Assembly: GCF_029688865.1 (NCBI RefSeq)
Contig: NZ_JARUKV010000021.1
Location: 1 to 64,000 of the forward strand
Length of the DNA: 64,000 nt
Origin: Natronococcus sp. A-GB7
GTDB lineage: Archaea; Halobacteriota; Halobacteria; Halobacteriales; Natrialbaceae
Direction of reading: 5' to 3'
The translations under genes and the position numbers were made by a program. Shown here in pieces: positions 16,945-25,077 of the stretch. How positions within the stretch are numbered: the first letter of the stretch is position 1; every line of letters begins with the position of its first letter. Below the pieces are notes generated by a model. The model did no database searches, was not told the DNA's origin, and saw only the letters and a program-made list of their open reading frames with translations.

Positions 16945-18690
16945 TCACTCGAGCAGGGCGCCGTCCTCGTACCGGTAGTTCTCGGCCTCGAAGAGCGACC
17001 GCGCCTGGTCGGCGTCGACCTCGCCGTCCGAGCCCGGGAACGTGGTGAGTTCGGTCTCCTCGTCGGCCAACTCGCTCTCGTGAACGCCGAACAGAGAACC
17101 CAGCGATCGGGCCGGCTCCGCGAATCCGTCGAACAGTTCGGCGGCGGCGTGCTCGCGGTCGAGCAGCCGCGAGAGGAGCCGGCGGAAGTGGGGATTGCCG
17201 AGCTGCTCGTGATGGCTGTTGTAGCCGACCATGTAGAACGCCTCGGTCTGTGTGGTCAGTACGGACCGGCCCGACAGCTCGCTGACCCTTCCGGTTTCGT
17301 CGGCCGGGAGCGGGGTCCCCGTGAGGTCGATCTCCTCTTCCTCGAGCAGGTCGACGACCGCCCCCGAGTTCGGCGCGATAGCGAACGTGATCCCGTCGAA
17401 CTGAGGAAACTCCTCGACGATCGAGGGCCCGTCCTCGGCGTCGTAGAGGACGTGGTCGGTGAACGGAACGAGCTCCACCTCGGCGTCGTCGGTGACCGCT
17501 TCGAGTTCGAACAGTCCCGAACCGACCGGTTCCTCGTTGTCGTGGACGAGCGCCTCGGTCTGGCGTTCGCCGACGACGGTCGATCGGGGTTCCCAGACGT
17601 GAGCGGGTAACACCGGAATCTGAAACGCCCGGGGTGCCGTCTCTCGGTTCGCGGTTCGAAACGAGAACTCGGCCGTCCGGGAGTCGACCGCCTCCACGCT
17701 CTCGACGAGACTCTGCTGGCCCCGGTACTGGGGTGCGGGAACGCCGCTCTCGGTGTCGCCGAGCGACGTGTCCCGGAGGAACCGGTGGGTGAACGCGACG
17801 TCCTCGGCGTCGAGAGACTCCCCGTCGTGCCAGCGCTGGTCGTCCCGCAGGGTGACTCTCGCCTCGAGCAGCGAGCCGTCCCCCCACTCGACGTCCTCGG
17901 CCAGCCAGGGGATCGCCCCGTCGTCGGTCCGATACACGAGCGGATCGTAGAGCAGCGCCAGCAGCGCGGGAATCTGGTTGGAGTCGACGACGATCGGGTT
18001 CAGTCGGCTGGTGAGCGCCTCGCCGAAGACGCCGACCTCGAGCGGACGGTCCCACGGTCCCTCGTCGGACGGCTCCGAGAGGATCTCGAGGTAGTCGATC
18101 GGTCGGTACGGCGGGCCCGAAACGGTCTCCGACAGCGTCGCTCCGACGGCACCGATTCGAGACGGAAAGGCGACGACCGTGTACGGAACCGTTTCGGTAA
18201 GGTGTTCGAACAGCTCCGAGAGCACCCCGTCGCGGTCCCCTCCTGTGGTGGTAAGCTGAGCCTCGAGCAGATCGTCGGCGGTGACGTCCGAGAACTGAAA
18301 CGGGTTCTGCCAGCCCGCTTCGGTGGCGTACCGGGAGTGTAACAGACCGCGAAGCGCGTCGTACTCGTCGATTCCGTCGTGTCTGGCGACGAAGACGTCG
18401 TAGTCCCCCTCCAGCAGAACGTCACGGTACAGCTCCGCCTTGGCGATCGGCTCGAACGTCGCGTCGATCCCGGCGGTCTCGAAGTTCTCTCGGAGCCGGC
18501 TCGCGATCTTCGCGGCGACGATGTCGTCGTCCGCGGGGACCGCCTTGATCGTCAGCGAGACCTGCTCCGGACCGGGGCTCTCGGCGCGGGACCAGAGCCT
18601 CTCCGTACAGCCGGCGAGCGAGCCGGCGATACCGGTGGCGGCCCCTGAAAGTACTCTCCGACGCGTCGTCGGAGAACCGACGTCCTCCAT
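16945..18690 (-). CDS. Orphan peptide-type ABC substrate-binding lipoprotein (family 5)
   Basis: This 581-residue extracellular binding protein is of the oligopeptide/nickel class (SBP_bac_5). It has a twin-arginine signal (TTRRRVLSG, R10-R12) and a lipobox ending at C28 (LAGC). Family features are LAEDVEWGDGS followed by the conserved LRDDQRWHDGESLDAEDVAFTHRF, and FYMVGYNSHHEQLGNPHFRRLLSRLLDRE near the C-terminus. No permease or ATPase genes adjoin it, so it must work with a transporter encoded elsewhere or act independently. The ATG at 18690 gives a proper signal; the open frame upstream to 19620 lies opposite the oxidoreductase gene and is not coding. Confidence 0.9.
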   Translation of the reverse strand: MEDVGSPTTRRRVLSGAATGIAGSLAGCTERLWSRAESPGPEQVSLTIKAVPADDDIVAAKIASRLRENFETAGIDATFEPIAKAELYRDVLLEGDYDVFVARHDGIDEYDALRGLLHSRYATEAGWQNPFQFSDVTADDLLEAQLTTTGGDRDGVLSELFEHLTETVPYTVVAFPSRIGAVGATLSETVSGPPYRPIDYLEILSEPSDEGPWDRPLEVGVFGEALTSRLNPIVVDSNQIPALLALLYDPLVYRTDDGAIPWLAEDVEWGDGSLLEARVTLRDDQRWHDGESLDAEDVAFTHRFLRDTSLGDTESGVPAPQYRGQQSLVESVEAVDSRTAEFSFRTANRETAPRAFQIPVLPAHVWEPRSTVVGERQTEALVHDNEEPVGSGLFELEAVTDDAEVELVPFTDHVLYDAEDGPSIVEEFPQFDGITFAIAPNSGAVVDLLEEEEIDLTGTPLPADETGRVSELSGRSVLTTQTEAFYMVGYNSHHEQLGNPHFRRLLSRLLDREHAAAELFDGFAEPARSLGSLFGVHESELADEETELTTFPGSDGEVDADQARSLFEAENYRYEDGALLE

Positions 18691-18921
18691 ATACGGAACG
18701 GTATGGTACCGTCGTGTATAGGACTTACTCCCGAATCGACAACTCGAATATCGACCGTACGAGGGATTTACCGCGCCATATCCCGACCTGAACTGTTCCC
18801 GGCGGGCGGAGGAAACGTTAAGAGAGTTGATTGTGTACATCAGATCCGTCTCCCGTCGCGACTCCCGGTCGGGTTCGATCGCGGATCGATCGAACTCGTG
18901 GGAGCCGACAGCGTGATCCCG

Positions 18922-19926
18922 ATGACAGACAGAAGCCTTCACCTTCCGGTCGCAGCACAGCCCTCGGTCGACTCGCTCGTCGAACTCGCGGCGCTCGGCG
19001 AGTCCCGCGGTTACGAGTACGCCTGGCTCCCCGAGACCTGGGGTCGAGACGCGGTCACCGTCCTGACGGCGATGGCTCGCGAGACCGACGAGATCGGGCT
19101 CGGCCCGAGCATCGTCAACGTCTACTCCCGGTCGCCGGCGTTGCTCGGCCAGACGATGACGACCCTCCAGGAGGTCGCCGACGGACGGCTCCGGGCCGGA
19201 ATCGCGCCGAGCGGCCCCGCCGTCATCGAGGGCTGGCACGGCGTCGAGTTCGATCGCCCTCTCCGGCGGACCCGCGAGTACCTCGATATCATGCGCGCGG
19301 TGATGAGCGGGGAGACGGTCAACTACGACGGCGACATCTTCTCGCTGGCGGGGTTTCGGCTGCGCTGTGATCCCCCGTCCGAACCCGTCCCGATCGACGC
19401 CGCGGGAATGGGACCGAAGTCGGTCGAGCTCGCCGGTCGGTTCGCCGACGGCTGGCACGCGATCGTCTTCACCCCCGACGGGCTCGAGGACCGCCTCGAG
19501 GATCTCCGGCGCGGGATGGAGCTCGGCGACCGCGATCCCGAGGACGTCCGCGTCACGCTCTCGGTAACGGCCTGTGCGCTCGAGGACGGCGATCGAGCCC
19601 GCGACCTCGCCCGCCAGCACCTGGCGTTCTACGTCGGTGCGATGGGAACGTACTACCGGGAGTCACTCGCCCGTCAGGGGTACGAGGAAGCGGCCAACGA
19701 GATCGCCGCCGCGTGGGCCAGCGGCGAACAGGACCGAGCCGTCGATCGGATCCCCGACGCGCTGCTCGACGACCTCGGTGCCGCGGGAACGCCGGAGCGC
19801 GCCCGCGAGGAACTCGAGAAGTTCGCGGCTATCGACGGCGTTGACGATCTCGCGATCGGGTTTCCCCGCGGCGCCGATCGTGACGAGATCGAGGCGACGA
19901 TCGAGGCGGTCGCGCCGGATCGGTGA
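18922..19926 (+). CDS. F420-dependent LLM-class oxidoreductase
   Basis: This 334-residue TIM-barrel protein belongs to the luciferase-like monooxygenase superfamily and its archaeal F420-using branch. Features are LPVAAQPSVDSLVELAALGESRGYEYAWLPE, GLGPSIVNVYSRSPALLGQ, GRLRAGIAPSGPAVIEGWHG, and PIDAAGMGPKSVELAGRFADGWHA. It closely resembles a haloarchaeal subgroup and would use deazaflavin F420 to reduce or oxidise an unknown substrate. The ATG at 18922 gives the family start. Divergent from the binding-lipoprotein gene. Confidence 0.88.
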   Translation: MTDRSLHLPVAAQPSVDSLVELAALGESRGYEYAWLPETWGRDAVTVLTAMARETDEIGLGPSIVNVYSRSPALLGQTMTTLQEVADGRLRAGIAPSGPAVIEGWHGVEFDRPLRRTREYLDIMRAVMSGETVNYDGDIFSLAGFRLRCDPPSEPVPIDAAGMGPKSVELAGRFADGWHAIVFTPDGLEDRLEDLRRGMELGDRDPEDVRVTLSVTACALEDGDRARDLARQHLAFYVGAMGTYYRESLARQGYEEAANEIAAAWASGEQDRAVDRIPDALLDDLGAAGTPERAREELEKFAAIDGVDDLAIGFPRGADRDEIEATIEAVAPDR

Positions 19927-20045
19927 GTCCGGTGTCCTCACTGCGACTACCGCGGACGAACGAGTTCCCCGCCGACAATAGCTGAAACGCGAACCGGAGA
20001 ACCCCTCGATGCAGAGGTAGGTGGCTACGGGCGCCGGCCGTTGCG

Positions 20046-20375
20046 CTACCGGGGCGCGATCCCGTAATCGACGTGTACCTCCGGGGTACTCGCCGAGTCG
20101 GACATCTCGACGCCGTTCCAGTCGACGACGTAAACGTTGGCCATCTGGCCCGAAAAGCGAAACCGTTGGACGCCGACCTCGATCGTTCCCTCCGCGACTC
20201 CGCCGGAGACGACCGTCCCTTCTGCGACCGGATCCTCCGCGAGCATCTCGATCTCGCCGTTGACCGCGATCTCGAAGTTCGACGGCACCCCGCGGCCGAC
20301 GATCGTAACTAGGTTCGGAAGCCGATCGTCCCGGCTCCCGGAAGCATCGTTCTGCACCGAAGTGTCGGATGACAT
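20046..20375 (-). CDS. Hypothetical beta-rich protein
   Basis: This 109-residue acidic protein is predicted to be mostly strands: PNLVTIVGRGVPSNFEIAVNGEIEML, GTVVSGGVAEGTIEVGVQRFRFSGQMANVYVVDWNGVEM and PEVHVDYGI. It has no signal, no cysteine and no catalytic motif. The start at 20375 is supported by a TATA-like element, agcttat on the minus strand at about 20401-20407, at leaderless distance. I do not recognise the family. Confidence 0.6.
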   Translation of the reverse strand: MSSDTSVQNDASGSRDDRLPNLVTIVGRGVPSNFEIAVNGEIEMLAEDPVAEGTVVSGGVAEGTIEVGVQRFRFSGQMANVYVVDWNGVEMSDSASTPEVHVDYGIAPR

Positions 20376-20399
20376 AATTCCATAAGTTGAGCATCTCGG

Positions 20400-20411
20400 C
20401 ATAAGCTTTCT
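20400..20411 (-). promoter_or_regulatory. Promoter element (12-mer shared with 21593-21604)
   Basis: On the minus strand this reads AGAAAGCTTATG. Its TATA-like core lies 25-32 nt upstream of the ATG at 20375. The identical 12-mer recurs at 21593-21604, also on the minus strand, ahead of the mptE-like gene, supporting the reading of both as promoter elements. Confidence 0.5.
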
Positions 20412-20644
20412 TGTCGACTAAAAAGTAGCTCAAAATGAAAGACAACGTTTCGAACGAAACCTATCCTGGAGACAGCCAGTTTCGGTTATCGCCGCCTTCT
20501 GAGCTGTCTCGCGGCCACTATACGGAAGAACGTCTATCTTGCATCATAATAAGGATTTCTGATACGGAAGGGCAAGGGGAGGAACTCGCGACGCGGTATC
20601 GACAGCCGATAGCGGAACGTCTCGGGGAGGCCGGCGACGGGTGG

Positions 20645-21337
20645 TTACTCGAACGGGAGCAGTGTCGTCTCGATATCCGCTCGCCGCCCGTCCAGCACGT
20701 CGAACCGATCGCTCCGTCGGCGCTCGAGCCAGTACAGCAGCCGTTCGGCCCACTCGAGTTTGCGGGCCTTCGTCGGGTCGACGGACGGATCGTCGAACGT
20801 CCAGCCGACGAACCGGAGTCGGGCGGCCCCGAGGTGGTCCGCGAGGAAGGCCGCCCGGTCGCCGTCGGTAAAACCGCCGGGATTCCGAACCGAACCGCGG
20901 GGCGCGACCTGCGTCGTCGGCAGGAGCCACTCGCCGCGACAGTCAGGGACGACGGCCCGGAGCTGCGGGACGTTGTCGCCGTGGGCGTGAACCGCGACCG
21001 GTGTTTCCCGCTCGGTCAACCGCCTGACGGTGTCGGGGTTCTTGTCCAGATCGGTGATCATGCAGTCGACGTCGACGCCGGCCTCGAGAAGGATGTCGGC
21101 GGCCGTCGAGGCGGCGAAGACGATGTCGGCCTCGCGAGCGCCGTCGAGTTCGTCCGACAGGCTCGGGCCGGCCCCCGCGATCGCGACGGTCGCCCCGCTG
21201 GCCGCGTCGAGGCGCTCGAGGTCGAACGGCTCCGTGAGCGAGGCCAGGACGTCCCGCGCGCGCTCGTCGTCGCCGCGGTCGTAGCCGAAATCGCGGCGGA
21301 TCGCCTCGTACACCGGTTCCCACTCGTCGAACTCCAT
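20645..21337 (-). CDS. mptE: 6-hydroxymethylpterin diphosphokinase (MptE-like)
   Basis: This 230-residue protein matches the MptE/DUF115 family, archaeal enzymes that transfer diphosphate from ATP to 6-hydroxymethyl-7,8-dihydropterin in methanopterin and folate synthesis. Visible motifs are VAIAGAGPSLSDEL, IVFAASTAADILLEAGVDVDCMITDLDKNPDTV and PVAVHAHGDN, all typical. The adjacent dihydropteroate synthase gene on the same strand would take the next step, so the two probably form a folate/pterin unit. The ATG at 21337 gives the family start. The upstream region carries a 28-bp tandem repeat. Confidence 0.88.
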   Translation of the reverse strand: MEFDEWEPVYEAIRRDFGYDRGDDERARDVLASLTEPFDLERLDAASGATVAIAGAGPSLSDELDGAREADIVFAASTAADILLEAGVDVDCMITDLDKNPDTVRRLTERETPVAVHAHGDNVPQLRAVVPDCRGEWLLPTTQVAPRGSVRNPGGFTDGDRAAFLADHLGAARLRFVGWTFDDPSVDPTKARKLEWAERLLYWLERRRSDRFDVLDGRRADIETTLLPFE

Positions 21338-21357
21338 ACACGTACTCCACGCTGCTG

Positions 21358-21469
21358 GCGTATGTGTCTGTGCGTTCCACTGATGGCGTGTGTATCTGTG
21401 CGTTCCACTGACGACATGTGCGTCCGTGCGTTCCACTGACAGTATCTGTATCCGTGCGTTCGACGGAGA
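21358..21469 (+). repeat. 28-bp tandem repeat, four units
   Basis: Four contiguous 28-bp units start at 21358, 21386, 21414 and 21442. Each contains the core tgcgttccactga at the same offset (21371, 21399, 21427), with the fourth diverged to tgcgttcgacgga at 21455. The preceding part of each unit is a variable gyrtnygyrtcygt-like stretch. There are no spacers, so this is not a CRISPR. It lies immediately upstream of the mptE start, probably within its leader. Since 28 is not a multiple of three, it is not a protein repeat. Confidence 0.9.
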
Positions 21470-21592
21470 TCGGCGTCGTCACTGGTCGACGTAACGCCAC
21501 AATAATTCCGTGTTGTGGGCCGGGCGTCGCCTCCAAAGTACCCCTACCCGGGAGACCGCCCGGCGTCCATCACGTCCTTTCGGAGCCTCCGA

Positions 21593-21604
21593 CATAAGCT
21601 TTCT
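21593..21604 (-). promoter_or_regulatory. Predicted promoter element facing mptE
   Basis: This is an exact second copy of the minus-strand 12-mer AGAAAGCTTATG that precedes the gene ending at 20046. It is about 255 nt from the mptE ATG. A weaker alternative is the AT stretch near 21497. Either would place the tandem repeat in the transcribed leader. Confidence 0.4.
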
Positions 21605-21706
21605 CTTGATTTACCAGTTCGGTTGAACGGATCGGAGCGGATCGATACCGCCTGCTCTCGGCGAGAATCGCGTCGAGACCGCCGAGCGCCGAGCGGTCCG
21701 TGCTCC

Positions 21707-22576
21707 TCAGTCGGTCCGGCCGCCGAACGCGTCGGCGATCACGGCCGCGTCGCGGGTCTCGGCGACATCGTGGGTCCGAACGGCGTCGGCGCCGCGTTCG
21801 ATCGCCATCGCAGTCGCCGCCAGGCTCGCCGGCAGGCGCTCTCCGGTCTCCCGACCGACGAGGTCACCGAGGAAGTTCTTCCGGTTGATCGAAACCAGAA
21901 TCGGCCGCTCGAGGGCCCGAAATTCCGCCAGTCGACGGAACGTCTCCCGGTCGTCGTCGACGGTCTGGGCCTCGCTCCAGCCGCCGAAGGCAGGGTCGAC
22001 GATCGTCTTGTCGGTGAGACCGTTCTGTTTCAGCGCCTCGTACACCTGATCGACGTACTCCGCACGTTCGGCCCACTCCGGGGACTTCCGGGCAGCCCAG
22101 TCGGTTTCCTCGACCGCGCCGGGGCGTTCGAGGTCGGGTGGGCTTGCCATCTTCCCGACGGCGGCGTCGTGGGCCTCACAGACGGCCGGCATCTGCGGAT
22201 CCGCGAACCCGCAGATGTCGTTGACCATGTCGAACCCCCGCTCGAGGGCCGCGTCTGCGACCTCGTGATACCGGGTTTCGATCGAGAAGACGGCCTCGCC
22301 CTCGACGCGGTCGATCGTCTCGCAGGCGACGTGGAGTCGCTCGAGTTCCTCCTCTGCCGACAGCACCTCGAAGCGCTTGTTCGCCGACTCGAGGCCGACG
22401 TCGACGATGTCGGCACCCTCGCCGATCAGTTCCTCGTCTACGTACCGGGCCGCCTCGCCGGGGTCGTCGTAGACGCTCGGATCGTACGGCGACTCCTCGC
22501 TGACGTTCAAGACGCCCATGATCCGGGTCGGGTAGCCGTTGCCGATCCCGACTCCGGCCGCGTCGACGCTGTCCAT
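21707..22576 (-). CDS. folP: Dihydropteroate synthase
   Basis: This 289-residue TIM-barrel enzyme joins 6-hydroxymethyl-dihydropterin diphosphate with p-aminobenzoate. The first signature is RIMGVLNVSEESPYD, here with Glu-Ser in place of the usual Asp-Ser-Phe-Ser; next come GADIVDVGLESAN, FDMVNDICGFADP, TIVDPAFGGWSEAQTVDDD and the end motif ERGADAVRTHDVAETRDA. In archaea the aminated ring can instead be a ribofuranosyl derivative, so the exact acceptor is open. It is on the same strand as mptE, upstream of it. ATG 22576 was chosen; the frame to 22609 adds a non-family leader. Confidence 0.9.
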   Translation of the reverse strand: MDSVDAAGVGIGNGYPTRIMGVLNVSEESPYDPSVYDDPGEAARYVDEELIGEGADIVDVGLESANKRFEVLSAEEELERLHVACETIDRVEGEAVFSIETRYHEVADAALERGFDMVNDICGFADPQMPAVCEAHDAAVGKMASPPDLERPGAVEETDWAARKSPEWAERAEYVDQVYEALKQNGLTDKTIVDPAFGGWSEAQTVDDDRETFRRLAEFRALERPILVSINRKNFLGDLVGRETGERLPASLAATAMAIERGADAVRTHDVAETRDAAVIADAFGGRTD

Positions 22577-22716
22577 ACCCGGCCCTGAGGAAGCGAAGTA
22601 AAAAGGCATCGCGGTCCCGGCGAACGACGCGGTCGGGGCGTTCCGGTCTCGAGAGTGGAACGGACAACGAACGCGGTCCCGACGAGAGCAACGGGCTGCC
22701 GACGCCGATCGGTCGC

Positions 22717-23946
22717 CTACGAATCGTCCTCGAGCGGGGCGAGCCGCGAGTCCCGGAGCAACACCTTCTTGACGATGACGGGGTTCTCGAGCAGGCGGTG
22801 TTTCGCGTGGGCGCCACGGCCGCGTCCCCGTCCCTCGCGCTCGGACTGGATGACGTTCAGGAAGTTTTGCTCCTGCAGGATCTCCTGAACCCGCCGCTCC
22901 GAGAGCACGTCGAAGTCGAGCCGGCGGGCGACCTCCTTGTACTGGTTGTAGATGATCTTCGTCGGGAACTCCTTCTCGGAGCTGTTCTCGGTCAACAGCG
23001 TCAGCGAGTAGAGGATCGCCTTCGCCTGCTGGGGCGAGCCCTCGATGAGTTCGTTGAACCGATCGGCCTCAGTCTTCTCCTTGGCGTCGCGGACGTGATC
23101 GGCGGTGACGCGGTCGGCGTTCTGTTTCTTCGCGATGCGGCCCGCGTTCCGGAGGATGTCGATCGCCTTGCGGGCGTCGCCGTGCTCCTGGGCCGCGAGG
23201 GCAGCCGTCAGCGGGATGACGTCCCCTGAGAGCACCTCGTCGTGGAAGGCGTCGCGGCGTTTCTCCAGAATTTCGACGAGCTGATTGGCGTCGTACGGCG
23301 AGAAGACGAGTTCGTCCCGCGAGAGACTCGACTTAACCCGCTCCGAGAGGTGATCGGGGAAGTCGATCTTGTTCGAGATGCCGATGATCCCGATGCTCGA
23401 GTCCGAGATCCGGCGGTTCTCGCCCGCTCGCGAGAGCTTCCGGAGCACCTCGTCGTTCTCGAGCATGTCGATCTCGTCCAGGATGACAATGGTGACGTCC
23501 GTACAGCGATCAACGGCCTGCCAAAGCCGCTTGTAGTAGTCGCCGGTCCCCAGCCCACGGTCGGGAACGGTGATTCCGCTCTGTTCGGGATCGTTGACTA
23601 ACTGGGCGATCGTCTTGACGATCGACGCCTCGGTGTTCTGTTCGCCACAGTCGATGAAGGCGTAGTTGACCGTAACGTCGTCGCGCTTTGCCTCCGATAT
23701 TACCCGCTTGGTCACCGACCTCGAAATCAGGGACTTGCCGGTTCCGGTCTTCCCGAAAATAAAGAGGTGGTTCGGCTCACTGCCGAAGATAGCGGGGTTC
23801 AGGGCGTCCGCAACACGTTGCATCTGCTCGTCGCGACCGACGATCCGGTCCGGGCCGGGCAGATGCGTGATCTCGAGCAGCCGCTCGTCGGCGAAGATCG
23901 GATCGTCGTATCGGAAGAGCGGATCACGGTCGTCGTTCGCGGACAT
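22717..23946 (-). CDS. orc1: Orc1/Cdc6 replication initiator
   Basis: This 409-residue AAA+ initiator binds origin boxes and loads the MCM helicase. Walker A is GKTGTGKS (65-72), Walker B is ILDEIDML (DEID 157-160), sensor-1 lies near GIIGISNKIDF, the arginine-finger/sensor-2 region near EHGDARKAIDILRNAG, and the C-terminal winged helix spans about 310-400 (QYKEVARRLDFDVLSERRVQEIL). It is adjacent to, and divergent from, a region with origin recognition boxes, so it is almost certainly the cognate initiator. A TATA-like ttattttag lies at about 23975-23984 on the minus strand. Confidence 0.96.
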   Translation of the reverse strand: MSANDDRDPLFRYDDPIFADERLLEITHLPGPDRIVGRDEQMQRVADALNPAIFGSEPNHLFIFGKTGTGKSLISRSVTKRVISEAKRDDVTVNYAFIDCGEQNTEASIVKTIAQLVNDPEQSGITVPDRGLGTGDYYKRLWQAVDRCTDVTIVILDEIDMLENDEVLRKLSRAGENRRISDSSIGIIGISNKIDFPDHLSERVKSSLSRDELVFSPYDANQLVEILEKRRDAFHDEVLSGDVIPLTAALAAQEHGDARKAIDILRNAGRIAKKQNADRVTADHVRDAKEKTEADRFNELIEGSPQQAKAILYSLTLLTENSSEKEFPTKIIYNQYKEVARRLDFDVLSERRVQEILQEQNFLNVIQSEREGRGRGRGAHAKHRLLENPVIVKKVLLRDSRLAPLEDDS

Positions 23947-23997
23947 TGCAGTACCCTGTCCCTTCCAACCGGACTAAAATAAAGGTATGGAGATCGG

Positions 23998-24009
23998 TCG
24001 CGGATGTAA
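23998..24009 (+). repeat. Origin box half-site
   Basis: The 12-mer tcgcggatgtaa matches the inner half of the two perfect origin boxes at 24122 and 24298 but lacks the C-string. It lies 50 bp from the orc1 start and could let Orc1 regulate its own gene. Confidence 0.5.
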
Positions 24010-24121
24010 ACCAAGCGCGTGAGTGTCTCTATACCGCATCTAAAGGCCGCCCACTCGATCCGACCGATATCGCCGGCCTCGCGCTTGTGAACGGGGCGGA
24101 GGCGTGGGAACCTCCGACGGG

Positions 24122-24142
24122 CACCCCCCTCGCGGATGTAAC
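24122..24142 (+). repeat. Origin recognition box 1
   Basis: The 21 bp consist of a C-string (cacccccct), cgcgg and a core atgtaac. It is identical to bases 24298-24318. The long C-string is the 'G-string' element of archaeal ORBs seen from the other strand. Confidence 0.8.
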
Positions 24143-24297
24143 GGGTTCCGAGCCCCGCTACCCTGCAGGAACCTCCGGCCGCCTTCTCGGCCCGGAAGGG
24201 AAGAGGGGTCCCGGAAATCAGCATTGGCCGTCTAAGTGGTCGAGGGCAGCGTTATTGCCGGTCTCTGTTTCTGTCAACCGATTCGTGGGAGGACACA

Positions 24298-24336
24298 CAC
24301 CCCCCTCGCGGATGTAACGCCGAACGGGTGGGGGGT
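24298..24336 (+). repeat. Composite origin recognition box 2
   Basis: The left half (24298-24318) is a perfect copy of box 1. The shared gtaac core then continues into a second half on the other strand sense (24314-24336, gtaacgccgaacgggtgggg...), ending in its own G-string. The result is a two-sided site with a C-string on one side and a G-string on the other. It is mirrored by the composite box at 24421-24465. Confidence 0.75.
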
Positions 24337-24385
24337 CTCGAGCTGAGGGCGGAAATTCGACGGTTTCTATCGCTGAGAATACACA

Positions 24386-24409
24386 TTTACAACCGCGACG
24401 GAGGTGTGT
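24386..24409 (-). repeat. Origin recognition box 3 (degenerate)
   Basis: Reads tttacaaccgcgacggaggt followed by gtgt. It matches box 1 in inverse orientation with a few substitutions in the core and the G-string. It lies between the two composite boxes. Confidence 0.6.
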
Positions 24410-24420
24410 AGCCGATCAGA

Positions 24421-24465
24421 ACCCCCCCACACCTGTACGGCGTTACAAACGCGAAGGGGGTGTGT
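24421..24465 (-). repeat. Composite origin recognition box 4
   Basis: The right half (24442-24465, gttacaaacgcgaaggggg then tgtgt) is an inverted near-copy of box 1. The left half (24421-24446) is an inverted near-copy of the right half of box 2. Box 2 and box 4 therefore form a large inverted repeat of about 40 bp around an 84-bp spacer. Confidence 0.75.
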
Positions 24466-24637
24466 CCCCTCGGAACGGAACGCTCGACCCGGGTGAACTG
24501 GCTCGAGACGGTCGCAACCGTCGAAGAAGGAAAGGAGTGAACGGACGGAGGAAGTTCTCTCACGGTCGAGAACGATCACAGACGTCGGTTAGCAGTAGAG
24601 ACGGCAAGTCGAACGACGTTCGGGAGTTGGCCTCGGC

Positions 24638-24838
24638 GTATTACTACTACTAGACTAGTTCTTCTTACTAGACTAGTTATCTCTTCTCCTCCACCCAACA
24701 ACCTATACACCTATTCTACCTATTGTAACCATTCTATCTATTGGACAAGTTCTACAACCTACACCTATCTATACTATCGTAGAAATCCTCCAATCCTCCT
24801 CTATTCACCCCTCCGAACACCTCTATTCGCCCCTCCGA
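24638..24838. other. AT-rich, strand-asymmetric duplex unwinding region
   Basis: About 200 bp very low in G on the plus strand and rich in short ctat/ttct words, in sharp contrast to the GC-rich surroundings. The 12-mer actagactagtt occurs twice, at 24649-24660 and 24667-24678, 18 bp apart. Position next to the origin boxes and composition suit a DNA unwinding element. Confidence 0.75.
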
Positions 24839-25077
24839 TGACGTCGCTCACCGAGAGAAACACCTTCTCGTGACGACGCCGCCAGGCCGACTCGCTCTCG
24901 CTCCCACTCGAGCGCTCCCCCTCGAGTCAGCTTCCGGCTCGAGACGCGTCCGGGATCAGTCGACTTTTGCGAGCGGCCTCGCTACCGACGGTATGAACCG
25001 CCGACTCCAGTCTCGCCCTCGAGTCGACGCTCGCACTCGAGTACGCCGAAACAGCTTCCGCCGTCGACGGCCGAACC

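Larger units (their letters stand above)
21338..21706. other. Intergenic region between mptE and folP with tandem repeat and promoter element
   Basis: The region holds the four-unit 28-bp repeat (21358-21469), an aattatt-like AT stretch near 21497, and the promoter-like 12-mer at 21593-21604 facing mptE. If that element is the promoter, the mptE leader is about 230 nt, unusually long for a haloarchaeon. No protein gene is supported; the minus-strand open frame across the repeats reads out of the mptE frame. Confidence 0.6.
23947..25077. other. oriC: Replication origin (oriC) next to orc1
   Basis: This 1.1-kb non-coding region holds all hallmarks of a haloarchaeal origin: repeated C-string/G-string origin recognition boxes with a GTAAC-type core between about 24122 and 24465, a half-box at 23998-24009, an AT-rich and strongly strand-asymmetric stretch at 24638-24838 suited to unwinding, and the initiator gene orc1 directly beside it. 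The other flank is a TrmJ-type methyltransferase gene. Open frames here are short and basic and cross the repeats. The coordinates of actual replication start cannot be read from sequence. Confidence 0.88.

Noticed and set aside
21358-21469. Possible CRISPR array (28-bp repeat).
   Set aside because: The units are contiguous with no spacers and there are no cas genes nearby, so it is a tandem repeat.
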